A stretch of 64,000 nucleotides of DNA from Halpernia humi (GCF_900108025.1 NZ_FNUS01000001.1:310001-374000), one strand, 5' to 3'. Counted from the first letter of the stretch, positions 25,095 to 33,869 are shown. Translations and numbers: made by a program. The notes: generated by a model from the letters alone, not told the origin.

Positions 25095-28000
25095 TTAATC
25101 TTGAGTTTTTTCTTCAATTTCAGTTGATTCTTCAATTTCGTTTTGAAGCCAATTTTTCTTTTCAGACATGTAATATATTAATGGAATAACTATCAATGTC
25201 AATAGAGTAGAAACGATTGCTCCAAATACTAATGAGATGGCCAAACCTTGGAAAATTGGATCAAATAAAATAATAATTGCTCCGATTACCACTGCGCCAG
25301 TTGTTAATAAAATCGGCGTTGTTCTTACGGCTCCGGCTTCAATAATGGCTTGTTTTATGGGTTCTCCTTCTCGCAATCGAATTTCAATAAAATCTATTAA
25401 AAGGATGGAATTCCTCACCATAATTCCGGCCAAAGCAATCATCCCGATAAATGAAGTTGCTGTGAAAAATGCACCTAAAAGCCAGTGTCCAAAGACAATC
25501 CCAATCAACGAAAGTGGAATGGCAATCATCATCATAATCGGCGTTTTAAAGTTTTGGAACCAACCGACAATCAGCATATAAATTATAATAATTACTACTA
25601 AAAACGCCACGCCTAAATCTCGGAAAACTTCTAATGTAATTTGCCATTCTCCATCCCATTTCACGGTGTAGTTAGACTCATCTTTTGGCGCATTCATATA
25701 TAATTCGTTTAAAGAATAGCCTTCTGGAAGTTTAATATTTTTTAGTTTTTTATCCATTCCAAGAATAGCGTAAGCCGGACTTTCTAATCCACCTGCCATA
25801 TCTGCAAGCACATATACCACGCGTTTTTGATCTTTTCGGTAAATAGATTTTTGCAAAGTTTCGCGTTTTACTTTTACCAAATCTTTCACAGGAACCATTC
25901 CATTGCTACCTTTTATTTTTAAATCGGTAATGTCTGAAATGCTTGTTTTCTCATTATTATTTAATTTCATAATGATATTTACTGCGTCGTTAGATTTTGG
26001 ATCCATCAAAGTTCCGATAGGATGTTCGCCGATTAAATAGGTAAGATTTCCTACAATTTGTTGTGGCGCAACACCATTTAACATTGCTTTTTCTTTATCG
26101 GCTGCGATTTTAAACTCCGTTTGTGGTGCTTCAACCATCCAATCTACATCTACAACATCATCGGTTTTTCTTAAAATAGTTTCAAGTTGACTCGCAATTT
26201 TTATTTGTTCATCGTAGTTTGGCCCATAAACTTCTGCAACAATGGTTGATAAAACTGGCGGACCTGGCGGAACTTCTACAATTTTCACATTTGCACCATA
26301 TTTTTTTGCAATTTTTTGAATTTCAACACGAATGGTTTTTGCCACCTCATGGCTTTGTTTTTTTCTATCTTCTTTACCTAAAAGATTAACTTGAATATCT
26401 GCAGTATTGCTACTTCCACGCAAATCATAATGGCGCACCAAACCATTGAAAGTAATTGGCGAAGAAGCACCAATGTAACTTTGATAATTCACCACTTCGG
26501 GAACAGTTTTAACGTATTGCGCAATATCTTGCGTTACCGCAGCAGTTCTTTCTAAAGTGGTTCCTTCTGGCATATCGATAATCACTTGCACTTCGTTTTT
26601 ATTATCAAAAGGAAGCATTTTTACAGCGACAGATTTAGTGAAAAACGCTAGTACAGAAATCATCAACAGAAATACTGTAATGCCGAGCATTATCCATCTT
26701 TTCTTTTTACTATCGAGAAGTGGCTTCTCGATTTTTCTATAGATTTTATAGATAAAACCGGTTTCTAAACCTTGCTCTTCTTTATGTGCTTCGGAATCTT
26801 TTACTTTTAATAAATGAAATCCCAAATAAGGCGTAATTGTTAACGCGACAAAAAGGGAAAGTATCATCGCTATCGATGCACCAATAGGCATCGGCGACAT
26901 GTAAGGTCCCATCATTCCGGAAACAAATGCCATCGGTAAAATAGCGGCAATTACCGTAAATGTTGCCAAAATTGTCGGGTTTCCCACTTCATTAATTGCG
27001 AAAAGTGCTGCTTGTTTAAATGGTAGTTTCTTCATGTGGAAATGCCTGTGCATATTTTCCGCAATAATAATACTATCATCGACGACGATTCCTACCACGA
27101 AAACCAAGGCGAAAAGTGTAATTCTATTCAGCGTGTAACCCAACATATAATAGGCAAAAAGCGTTAATGCAAAGGTTAATGGCACCGAAAAGAAAACGAC
27201 GAGTCCGCCGCGCCATCCCATTGCAAGCATCACCAAAATGGTAACAGCGATAATGGCAATTCCCAAGTGACCCATTAACTCTGATACTTTGTGAGAAGCC
27301 GTTTCACCGTAATTTCGGGTTACTTCTACATGAACATCGTTTGGAATTAAATTTTTCTTTAATGATTCTACTTTTGTTAAAATTTCCTCGGAAATTTTCA
27401 TGGCATCTGCACCTTTTACTTTTGATACAGAAAGCGTTACCGCGGGATATTCAGATAAAAAACTTTTGCCTTTTTCAGTGGCATTTCCATAGCCAAAATT
27501 CACATAATTTGTAGAAGAGGCTGGGCCATCTTCAATTTTTGCAACTTGCTTTAAATAAACAGGCATGTTTTGCGAAGTTCCGATTACCAAATTTCCAACA
27601 TCTTCTGCTGAACTTAGAAACTCACCAGTTGTTACTAAATATTCTGTATCATTACTCTCAAAACTTCCCGATTGCGAACTGCCATTATTAGCTTGAATCA
27701 TTTGCATAATGCCCAAAGCATCTACATTTAATTCTGCCATTTTATCTTTATCAACTATCACTTTCAGTTGACGGCTTCTTCCGCCAATCACGTCTGTTTG
27801 CGAAACGTCTTTTATCTTTTTTACTTGAGAAGCAAGTTCTTCTGTAATTTGTCTTAATTGAAAATCATTGTATTTATTGCTCCAAAGCGTTAAACCCAGC
27901 ATCGGAACATCGTCTATAGAGCGCGTTTTTACCAAAGGATCTGTCACACCTTTGGGGAAAATGTTTTTGTTTTTCATCAACTCATCGTATAGTTTTACGT

Positions 28001-28328
28001 AAGAGCGTTCAGTATCTTCGCCAACGTAAAATTGTACAATAATCATCGCTTTGCCGTCCATAGACATACTGTGAACGTGCTCTACACCTTTGATGTTTGA
28101 GATTACTTTTTCTAAAGGTTTTACCACACGATTTTCAACTTCCGTAGGATTCGCACCGGGATAACCGACCATTAGATCTGCCATTGGTACAATTATCTGC
28201 GGCTCTTCTTCTCGCGGTATTAATGTGGAACTGTATGCACCAATAATCATCAACGCAACCATCAAAAGAATGGTGAGTTTTGAATTGATAAAGACTTTGG
28301 CTATTTTTCCTGCTATTCCTTCTTGCAT
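25095..28328 (-). CDS. efflux RND transporter permease subunit
   Basis: The 1,077-residue protein has the RND layout: one membrane segment at about 15-35, a large porter loop, membrane segments 2-6 (about 345-500), a second large loop, and segments 7-12 near the C-terminus. The proton-relay segment reads VGIVVDDSIIIAEN. The N-terminus EGIAGKIAKVFINSKLTILLM is family-typical. The protein drives export with TolC and an adaptor encoded upstream. The substrate cannot be told from sequence. It forms the third gene of the TolC-adaptor-permease operon, and the terminator at 25054 follows. Confidence 0.95.
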   Translation of the reverse strand: MQEGIAGKIAKVFINSKLTILLMVALMIIGAYSSTLIPREEEPQIIVPMADLMVGYPGANPTEVENRVVKPLEKVISNIKGVEHVHSMSMDGKAMIIVQFYVGEDTERSYVKLYDELMKNKNIFPKGVTDPLVKTRSIDDVPMLGLTLWSNKYNDFQLRQITEELASQVKKIKDVSQTDVIGGRSRQLKVIVDKDKMAELNVDALGIMQMIQANNGSSQSGSFESNDTEYLVTTGEFLSSAEDVGNLVIGTSQNMPVYLKQVAKIEDGPASSTNYVNFGYGNATEKGKSFLSEYPAVTLSVSKVKGADAMKISEEILTKVESLKKNLIPNDVHVEVTRNYGETASHKVSELMGHLGIAIIAVTILVMLAMGWRGGLVVFFSVPLTFALTLFAYYMLGYTLNRITLFALVFVVGIVVDDSIIIAENMHRHFHMKKLPFKQAALFAINEVGNPTILATFTVIAAILPMAFVSGMMGPYMSPMPIGASIAMILSLFVALTITPYLGFHLLKVKDSEAHKEEQGLETGFIYKIYRKIEKPLLDSKKKRWIMLGITVFLLMISVLAFFTKSVAVKMLPFDNKNEVQVIIDMPEGTTLERTAAVTQDIAQYVKTVPEVVNYQSYIGASSPITFNGLVRHYDLRGSSNTADIQVNLLGKEDRKKQSHEVAKTIRVEIQKIAKKYGANVKIVEVPPGPPVLSTIVAEVYGPNYDEQIKIASQLETILRKTDDVVDVDWMVEAPQTEFKIAADKEKAMLNGVAPQQIVGNLTYLIGEHPIGTLMDPKSNDAVNIIMKLNNNEKTSISDITDLKIKGSNGMVPVKDLVKVKRETLQKSIYRKDQKRVVYVLADMAGGLESPAYAILGMDKKLKNIKLPEGYSLNELYMNAPKDESNYTVKWDGEWQITLEVFRDLGVAFLVVIIIIYMLIVGWFQNFKTPIMMMIAIPLSLIGIVFGHWLLGAFFTATSFIGMIALAGIMVRNSILLIDFIEIRLREGEPIKQAIIEAGAVRTTPILLTTGAVVIGAIIILFDPIFQGLAISLVFGAIVSTLLTLIVIPLIYYMSEKKNWLQNEIEESTEIEEKTQD

Positions 28329-28357
28329 AATTTTTTAATTTAATGAAAATCAATTTA

Positions 28358-28420
28358 CCAATTTACCAATGTATCAATGTAAAAATTTGGTAAACTGTTA
28401 CATTGATATATTGTTACATT
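28358..28420. repeat. inverted repeat between the adaptor and permease genes
   Basis: ACCAATTTACCA and ATGTATCAATGTAA on the left are matched in inverse order by TTACATTGATATAT and TTTGGTAAAC on the right. A long imperfect hairpin therefore lies in the 90-base gap of the efflux operon. It could set the ratio of adaptor to permease mRNA. Confidence 0.6.
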
Positions 28421-29498
28421 ATTTAGTTATTTTTGCGCCGTTATACAATCTTCCTTGTGCAGAAACAATGTAGGGTTCATCTGCGTTTAGACCAGATAAA
28501 ATTTCAACTTGATCACCGAATGTTTTACCAGTTTTCACCCAACGAAGAATGGCCGTATTGCTAGAACTTATGGTATAAATTCCCGTTAATTGCCCTTGTT
28601 CTACCAATGCAGATTTCGGAATCATCACACTTTCTTGGAAATCTTGGTTTGTTTTTCCGCTATTTTTAAATGGAAATTGCACATTCACAAACATTCCAGA
28701 TAAAAGGTTTTTGCTGTTGGCAACATTTATTTTCACCAAGTATTGTCCACCAGTATTTGCAGAAGATTTGCTAATTTCTGCCACTGTGCCGCCAACTTCT
28801 TCGTTGGTAGATTTCAAAGTAATTTTCACCGGCATTCCTTGTTTTACTAGCGTTATGTTTTGCTCGGAAACCAAAACTTGCGCTTGCAAATTAGAGGGAG
28901 ATTCTATGGTCAAAATTGGCATTCCTGGGCTCGCCATATCGCCTTGCTCGGCATATTTCGCAGTTATGACGCCTGAAATTGGCGCAGTAATATTGGTGTA
29001 TTTGTATTGCGCGTTTACCTCGCTTTTCATGGCTTGCGCTGCTTCTAATCCTGCTTTTGCCATTTCGTAGCGGGATCTCATGTCATCTAATTCTTTTTGA
29101 GAAGCACTTTGGCTTTTAAATAAATTCGAAAATCTTTCATAATCTTTTTTAGCACTATTAAAGTTGGCTTGCGCTTGCGATATTTGCGCATTTGCTTGCC
29201 CACCTTTCGCTTGTATGTCGGTGCTGTTTATACTTACCAACAGTTGGCCTGCACTTACATTTTGGCCAACTTCAGCACGCAGTCCTGTGATGTAGCCCAT
29301 CATTCTGGTGCTTACATTTACAGAATTTTTGGCTACTAATTTTCCACTTGCGTTTGCAAAAGCGCCTTGAGAATTAGAGTTAGATTGATTAACTGTTACT
29401 TGGATTGGCTTTTCTGAATTGGTAACATTTTTATCATCTGATGAGCAACTTGTTGTTATTACACTTAATAATAAGAGTGAATAAAGTATTATTTTCAT
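28419..29498 (-). CDS. efflux RND transporter periplasmic adaptor subunit (lipoprotein)
   Basis: A lipoprotein signal peptide is seen (LYSLLLLSVITTSCSSDD; lipobox cysteine at about residue 18). The adaptor fold follows: a lipoyl half (YITGLRAEVGQNVSAGQLLVS), a long coiled-coil hairpin (about 80-150, AQISQAQANFNSAKKDYERF and DDMRSRYEMAKAGLEAAQ), the second lipoyl half (ITAPISGVITAKYAEQGD) and the beta barrel (LKQ-type VKQGMPVKITL). It bridges the RND permease and TolC. The gene follows tolC with a five-base gap. Confidence 0.93.
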   Translation of the reverse strand: MKIILYSLLLLSVITTSCSSDDKNVTNSEKPIQVTVNQSNSNSQGAFANASGKLVAKNSVNVSTRMMGYITGLRAEVGQNVSAGQLLVSINSTDIQAKGGQANAQISQAQANFNSAKKDYERFSNLFKSQSASQKELDDMRSRYEMAKAGLEAAQAMKSEVNAQYKYTNITAPISGVITAKYAEQGDMASPGMPILTIESPSNLQAQVLVSEQNITLVKQGMPVKITLKSTNEEVGGTVAEISKSSANTGGQYLVKINVANSKNLLSGMFVNVQFPFKNSGKTNQDFQESVMIPKSALVEQGQLTGIYTISSSNTAILRWVKTGKTFGDQVEILSGLNADEPYIVSAQGRLYNGAKITK

Positions 29499-29503
29499 AG
29501 GTT

Positions 29504-30799
29504 TTATTTTAAAAATTTATAATATTCTAATGCCGTGTTGTATTCGAAAATCGCTTGTTGGTATTCCAATTCTTTTTGCGACATTTGGGTTTCTGCGGAG
29601 AGTAAATCCGATGATTTTTCTAAACCTTGGTCGTATCTGTTTTTTCTAATTCTGTACGCTTCTGTACTTTGCTCCCAAGATAATTTGGTAAGCGAGACTT
29701 TATTATCTGCATCTAAAACTTGGCGATAAGCCTTGTTGAGTTCCAACTGATTTTGTTTTTGATATTGCTGAATTTCGGTCTGTGCTTTAGATAAATCTGC
29801 TTTGTATTTGGCTTGTTCACTTTTTGCTTTTAAGCCATCAAAAACATTCCAAGATAGTTGTAAGCCGACCAAATAGCCATTTGCATCAAATTGATATGGT
29901 TTATTATCATACACTTCAAAACTACCGAACGCATTTAATTTTGGTAAAAACTTGGCTTTTGAACTTTTGATAAGGTAATCGTAGGCTTCTAATGATTTTT
30001 CATAGGCTTGTAAATCTTTTCTATTTACGTTGAGTTGTGGATTTTTTTCTAATATATTTTCATGATAAGAAAACTCGTCTAAAGGTTTGAATACTTTATT
30101 TTCAGAATCCTCATTCAATAAAAAATAGATATAATCCGAGGCATTTCTCACATTAGATTTCGCATATTGAATCTGGCTTTCGATTTCTGAAACACGCACA
30201 TTCATATACAAAACTTCAGATTTTTGTACCAAGCCGTTTTTAAAATAATTGTCGATCACTTTTTTATTTGCTAGTGTCGTTTGTTTCGCTTCTTCTAAAA
30301 CTTTCACCACTTTGTATGCCATTTGAAGTTGCAAATAGGCTTTGCTTAAATTAAACTGGAGATATTCTTTGCTTCGTTCTGCTTTTATTTTTAAAACATC
30401 TACCTGCACTTCACCTGCTTTTTTCTTATAAACCGCATCTTTATTAAAAATAGGTTGTTGAACTTCTAATTTCGTAGCAAAATTGAAAATATTGTCGGGA
30501 TTGTTTAATCGAGTAGGATCAAAATCCATCATCGTAATTCTTTCTTGATTGAGTTTTGAACCAAACGCCATCAAAGGATTATTAGTAGAAATACCTGTGT
30601 AAGATGCAGTTACATTTGGCAAATACATCGCTCTGGTTTCTAGCAAACTCGCTTTTGCAGAATTTACTTCATCATTGGCTAATTTCACGGATAGATTTTG
30701 CCCCTCGATTCTTGCTTCCAAATCTTTTTTAGAAATCTGAATAGTATCCTGGCCAAAAATTTGGGTAGAAATAAAGAGTAAAAAGAATATTTTTTTCAT
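29504..30799 (-). CDS. TolC family outer-membrane efflux protein
   Basis: A signal peptide is present (KKIFFLLFISTQIFGQ). The 431-residue mature protein shows the two-fold repeated TolC architecture of long helices (SAKASLLETRAMYLPNV and RSKEYLQFNLSKAYLQLQMAYKVVKVLEE are examples of segments). It ends with the family motif RYDQGLEKSSDLLSAETQMSQ. It forms the outer-membrane duct of the tripartite pump. As first gene of the operon it is preceded by a TAnnTTTG box (30904-30911) and a GTGAT-N4-ATCAC palindrome (30934-30947), consistent with control by the neighbouring Crp/Fnr regulator. Confidence 0.93.
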   Translation of the reverse strand: MKKIFFLLFISTQIFGQDTIQISKKDLEARIEGQNLSVKLANDEVNSAKASLLETRAMYLPNVTASYTGISTNNPLMAFGSKLNQERITMMDFDPTRLNNPDNIFNFATKLEVQQPIFNKDAVYKKKAGEVQVDVLKIKAERSKEYLQFNLSKAYLQLQMAYKVVKVLEEAKQTTLANKKVIDNYFKNGLVQKSEVLYMNVRVSEIESQIQYAKSNVRNASDYIYFLLNEDSENKVFKPLDEFSYHENILEKNPQLNVNRKDLQAYEKSLEAYDYLIKSSKAKFLPKLNAFGSFEVYDNKPYQFDANGYLVGLQLSWNVFDGLKAKSEQAKYKADLSKAQTEIQQYQKQNQLELNKAYRQVLDADNKVSLTKLSWEQSTEAYRIRKNRYDQGLEKSSDLLSAETQMSQKELEYQQAIFEYNTALEYYKFLK

Positions 30800-30903
30800 T
30801 TTTAAATATTTATTTTTTTTAAATTGTTGTTAATAAATCGCTTTTTTAGGTGTTTTTAAAAACAAATAATTTAATGGCGATTGCATAGAACTTAATTCGA
30901 TGA

Positions 30904-30911
30904 CAAAAGTA
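30904..30911 (-). promoter_or_regulatory. -7 promoter box of the TolC-adaptor-RND operon
   Basis: CAAAAGTA reads TACTTTTG on the minus strand and fits TAnnTTTG. The predicted start of transcription is near 30898, giving a leader of about 100 bases. No good -33 element is seen, as expected of an activator-dependent promoter. Confidence 0.6.
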
Positions 30912-30933
30912 GGTTAGCGAAAAATCTTGTACA

Positions 30934-30947
30934 GTGATGTTTATCAC
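30934..30947 (-). promoter_or_regulatory. candidate Crp/Fnr-family operator upstream of tolC
   Basis: GTGATGTTTATCAC is a perfect GTGAT-N4-ATCAC palindrome. Its centre is 29.5 bases upstream of the edge of the -7 box, which puts it near -42, the classical class II activator position. The regulator gene lies 1.2 kb away. A related site at 31927-31940 has the same distance to its own -7 box. Confidence 0.6.
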
Positions 30948-31071
30948 ATAGCCGATAAATAAAGTGTTTTTTTAAATTAATTTAAAAAATCCAGAGGTTA
31001 CAATTCATCTATTTAAAAAATAATTAGAAGTCATTTTTATACGAATAGTTTTATAATATTAAAAAAACAAA

Positions 31072-31091
31072 AACCCCGAATTAACGAGGTT
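31072..31091 (-). terminator. terminator after the OsmC gene
   Basis: AACCCCG and CGAGGTT pair over AATTAA, followed on the minus strand by a T run (A run at 31061-31070). It ends the rhodanese-OsmC operon. Confidence 0.75.
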
Positions 31092-31114
31092 CTAAAAATT
31101 TTTATTGATGATTT

Positions 31115-31549
31115 TTAAACAGTAACTACATTTGTATTCATCGTAATTTTTGATTTTATTGAATTTGAAATCAAACAATGTTGTTCTGATTTTTGTAAAA
31201 CGCGTTCCGCTTTTTCGCGATCGTTTTCATTTACAATCTTTACAGTGGGTTCTAAAATAATTTCCGTCATCAAGAATTTGCCTTCCACTTGTTCTAATTT
31301 TCCGTTGGCATTGCAAGAAAAACTAGTGAATTCTAATTTAGAATTTTCTGCGATAGAAAGAAAAGTCGTCATCAAACAACCTGCAACTGCCGAAGTAAAA
31401 AGATGTTCTGGCGACCAAATACCTTCCACACCTTTTGGGAATTGCGGTGGAGTAGCGATTTCTACCTTTGTAGAAAGTTCTGGCGAAGACATTTCACCTT
31501 GTCGCTCTTTTGTCCACGCGATATCTACATTATAAAAGTGTGCTTCCAT
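31115..31549 (-). CDS. OsmC family peroxiredoxin-like protein
   Basis: The 144-residue protein has the OsmC/Ohr pattern. The reactive cysteine is in SAVAGCLMTTFLSIA (Cys58), and the resolving cysteine is in EQHCLISNSIKSK (Cys125). A third cysteine is at 79 (FSCNANG). Family members reduce organic peroxides, and some handle sulfane sulfur. Its start lies five bases after the rhodanese stop, so the two form one operon. Pairing of OsmC with rhodanese is frequent in Bacteroidota. Confidence 0.9.
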   Translation of the reverse strand: MEAHFYNVDIAWTKERQGEMSSPELSTKVEIATPPQFPKGVEGIWSPEHLFTSAVAGCLMTTFLSIAENSKLEFTSFSCNANGKLEQVEGKFLMTEIILEPTVKIVNENDREKAERVLQKSEQHCLISNSIKSKITMNTNVVTV

Positions 31550-31554
31550 TTTAT

Positions 31555-31866
31555 TTAAATTTTTTCATTCAAACTCATCCAGCCGCCGCCGTTGTGAACA
31601 TCGGTATAGCCATTTTTCAAAAGCAAGGATTTTGCAGAGCCGCTTCTCATGCCAGAAGTGCAACAAGTGATGATGGATTTGTTTTTATCTTTTAATCTTG
31701 TGAGATTATTTGGAAGTTGATCCAGAGGGATATTGATGGCATTTTTCACATGGCCACTTGCGAATTCTCCTTTGCTTCGAACATCGAGGATGATGGCTCC
31801 TTTTTTTACAAGGTCGGCATAATCTGTTTTAGTGAATCCAAAAAATTCATTTATAGTGTCTAACAT
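31555..31866 (-). CDS. single-domain rhodanese-like sulfurtransferase
   Basis: The 103-residue protein contains the rhodanese signatures GAIILDVRSKGEFASGHVKNAINIP and the active loop CTSGMRS, with the catalytic cysteine at about 69 (a second cysteine precedes it). It transfers sulfane sulfur from thiosulfate or persulfide to acceptors. It heads an operon with osmC. Upstream lie a TAnnTTTG box (31897-31904) and a GTGAT-like site (31927-31940) with the same spacing as in front of tolC. Confidence 0.92.
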   Translation of the reverse strand: MLDTINEFFGFTKTDYADLVKKGAIILDVRSKGEFASGHVKNAINIPLDQLPNNLTRLKDKNKSIITCCTSGMRSGSAKSLLLKNGYTDVHNGGGWMSLNEKI

Positions 31867-31896
31867 AAATTTGTGATTTTAATTGATTTAATGCAG

Positions 31897-31904
31897 CAAA
31901 TTTA
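31897..31904 (-). promoter_or_regulatory. -7 promoter box of the rhodanese-osmC operon
   Basis: CAAATTTA reads TAAATTTG on the minus strand, matching TAnnTTTG. The predicted start of transcription is near 31891, about 25 bases before the rhodanese ATG. Confidence 0.6.
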
Positions 31905-31926
31905 TGTCTACAAAATTTATTTCACA

Positions 31927-31940
31927 GTAACTTATATCAC
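31927..31940 (-). promoter_or_regulatory. candidate Crp/Fnr-family operator upstream of the rhodanese gene
   Basis: On the minus strand the site reads GTGATATAAGTTAC: one perfect GTGAT half and a degenerate second half. Its centre lies 29.5 bases from the edge of the -7 box, identical to the tolC promoter. Confidence 0.5.
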
Positions 31941-32097
31941 AGAACGCAATAAACAGGGAGAAAATGGAACTTTTTTACTGCAAAAGCGGAAAATTTTAAT
32001 TTAAAACATCAATGAAAAGACATGAGTATTTAAAAAGTTTTTCAATCCATTTTTTAGAATAGTTAATTTTTGCGGTAAATTATTTATCGGGTAAAAC

Positions 32098-32706
32098 TCA
32101 GAGAAGTTCAATTTTATTTCGGTAAAGAATAATAAGATTTTCCTTTTCCATATTTTTCAAGACTCGGCTTGTTGCTTCGCGTGTAATGCCCAATTCATCG
32201 GCTAATTGCTGATGTGTCACAGAAATTTCCTTAGTTTGATAGAGTTGTGCTTTTTGTTTGATGAGGTGCAAAAGTCGCATATCTATCTTTTGAAACGCTA
32301 CAGAATTCACCACATCTAGAAGTTCTTCAAAACGTTTTTGGTAAAGATTAAAAATAAAATCCGTCCAATCTGGATAATTTTTCACCCAAATTTTGGCTTT
32401 ATCTGCCGGAATCAGCATAATTTCTGCATCTTCTTCCACAATGGCTTTTATTTTTGAAGTTTCATTTTTCATACCAGAAAGAATGGAAACAATGCAACTT
32501 TCTCCTGGCGTAATGTAATAAAGTAAGATTTCTCGTCCATCTTCTTCGGTTCTAATCACTTTTATACTACCAGAAATAACTACAGGAATATTTTTAATGT
32601 AAGCATCCATGTTTACAATCACTTCACCTGCTGCGAAATGTTTCAAGTTGCCAGAATCTTCGATTTCTTTTACTAAATCGGATTGGAATAGGTCTTTTAA
32701 AATCAT
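32098..32706 (-). CDS. Crp/Fnr family transcriptional regulator
   Basis: The 202-residue protein has an N-terminal cyclic-nucleotide-like beta roll (about 20-115, GSIKVIRTEEDGREILLYYITPGES), a dimerisation helix and a C-terminal winged HTH. The recognition helix reads ITREATSRVLKNMEKE, with Arg176, Glu177, Ser180 and Arg181. These combine the R-E-R contacts of CRP (GTGA) with the E-S-R of FNR (TTGAT), so GTGAT half-sites are expected. Only one cysteine (Cys71) is present, so there is no FNR-type iron-sulfur cluster. A -7 box (CAAAGTTA at 32712-32719) lies right before the ATG, with a half-conserved GTGAT site at 32727-32740 that may serve autoregulation. Confidence 0.92.
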   Translation of the reverse strand: MILKDLFQSDLVKEIEDSGNLKHFAAGEVIVNMDAYIKNIPVVISGSIKVIRTEEDGREILLYYITPGESCIVSILSGMKNETSKIKAIVEEDAEIMLIPADKAKIWVKNYPDWTDFIFNLYQKRFEELLDVVNSVAFQKIDMRLLHLIKQKAQLYQTKEISVTHQQLADELGITREATSRVLKNMEKENLIILYRNKIELL

Positions 32707-32726
32707 AAAGTCAAAGTTAATTAAAT

Positions 32727-32740
32727 ATAATATAAATCAC
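32727..32740 (-). promoter_or_regulatory. weak Crp/Fnr-like site in the regulator's own promoter
   Basis: The minus strand reads GTGATTTATATTAT: one good half and a poor second half. It lies upstream of the -7 box at 32712-32719 by only about 14 bases, where binding would block RNA polymerase. Confidence 0.3.
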
Positions 32741-32790
32741 TAACAGAAAAGATTTATAAAAGTAAGGAAAAATTTATAGAAAAAAGAGTG

Positions 32791-33384
32791 TTAATTACTT
32801 TGAGTAAGCAATTTCCGCTGCATCAAATTATTTCTACGGATTTCTTGCGACATTTTTTTCAAAGCACCTTCAGTGCCTATTTTAATTGAATTTTCTGCCG
32901 AACCGAGCATTCTGCCATTGGTTTTGAAAGTATCATAAGAAGTTTCGATAATAAAATTTCCTGCTGCATCATAAAGTTTTAAACTTACGATAACTTGGTT
33001 AGAAAAAACGTATTTTCCAATTCCCACTTTAAAATATTTCACTTTTGGGATTAAAATGGCATCTGCACGGTTGTTTTTGCACATTTCAATTAGAGTTTTA
33101 GGGTCAGAAAAGCCGTAGTCTGCTGCAGTATTTACTCTCAATAATTTATAATCGCCTAAGGCATTTAATTCATTACTTAAAGCACTAAAATAGGCCGTAT
33201 TTGTGGGTTCCTTTATTTCATCAATATCAGGAAAAACTTCTGGTTCGTAGGCCACAATCCGCTGAATTTTCGGGATTTTTATTTCGCGATTGATGTATTC
33301 TACACGGTTTCCGGCAACGGCACAACTCACTATGATGCACGCACTAGCCGTTACAATAATTCCAAAAAATAAAACTTTTTTCAT
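32791..33384 (-). CDS. putative lipoprotein of unknown function
   Basis: The 197-residue protein has a hydrophobic signal segment followed by IIVSCAVAG, with the lipobox cysteine at about residue 21. The mature part mixes beta and alpha segments (YKLLRVNTAADYGFSDPKTLIEMCKNNRADAILIPKVKYF), reminiscent of small secreted proteins with a TolB-N or CsgG-like fold. A tail with many polar residues follows. I do not recognise a family with certainty. It lies alone between the Crp/Fnr regulator and rpsO. Lipidation is well supported; function is not. Confidence 0.65.
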   Translation of the reverse strand: MKKVLFFGIIVTASACIIVSCAVAGNRVEYINREIKIPKIQRIVAYEPEVFPDIDEIKEPTNTAYFSALSNELNALGDYKLLRVNTAADYGFSDPKTLIEMCKNNRADAILIPKVKYFKVGIGKYVFSNQVIVSLKLYDAAGNFIIETSYDTFKTNGRMLGSAENSIKIGTEGALKKMSQEIRRNNLMQRKLLTQSN

Positions 33385-33504
33385 CGGTTTTTTCTAATGC
33401 AAAAATACAACCATAAATTCATTAAATTTCAAATAGTTTAAGGATTAATAAATAAATTTAGTCAATATTTCAATTAAGTTTTAATATATGGATTTTAAGT
33501 CGTA

Positions 33505-33512
33505 CTTTTGCC
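33505..33512 (+). promoter_or_regulatory. -7 promoter box for rpsO
   Basis: TACTTTTG matches TAnnTTTG, 36 bases before the rpsO ATG at 33548. Confidence 0.6.
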
Positions 33513-33547
33513 GCCGTTACATAATAATCATTTAAAACAATATTGGA

Positions 33548-33817
33548 ATGTACTTAACTCCAGAAAAAAAAGCAGAAATTTTCGCTGAATACGGCGTATC
33601 AGCAAAAGACACAGGAAGCGCAGAAGGGCAAATTGCACTTTTCACTTACCGCATCAACCATCTTTCAGGCCACCTGAAAAAAAACCACAAAGATTACGCA
33701 ACAGAGAGATCTCTTGTACTTTTGGTAGGTAAAAGAAAAGCACTTTTGGATTATCTTACCAAAAAAGATATTACCAGATATAGAGCTATTATCGCAAAAT
33801 TAGGACTAAGAAAATAA
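33548..33817 (+). CDS. rpsO: 30S ribosomal protein S15
   Basis: The 89-residue length and sequence are those of S15: YLTPEKKAEIFAEYGVSAKDTGS, then AEGQIALFTYRINHLSGHLK, KDYATERSLVLLVGKRKALLDYL and the end RYRAIIAKLGLRK. It binds 16S rRNA early in assembly of the small subunit. It has its own promoter and a strong terminator. In many bacteria it is followed by pnp; here a toxin-antitoxin pair lies between them. Confidence 0.98.
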   Translation: MYLTPEKKAEIFAEYGVSAKDTGSAEGQIALFTYRINHLSGHLKKNHKDYATERSLVLLVGKRKALLDYLTKKDITRYRAIIAKLGLRK

Positions 33818-33840
33818 TTCTTATTTCAGATTTAAAAATT

Positions 33841-33869
33841 AAGCAACTCATTTTTGGGTTGCTTTTTTT
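33841..33869 (+). terminator. Rho-independent terminator after rpsO
   Basis: AAGCAACTCA and its partner GGGTTGCTT pair over TTTTT and run into a T tract. Confidence 0.88.
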
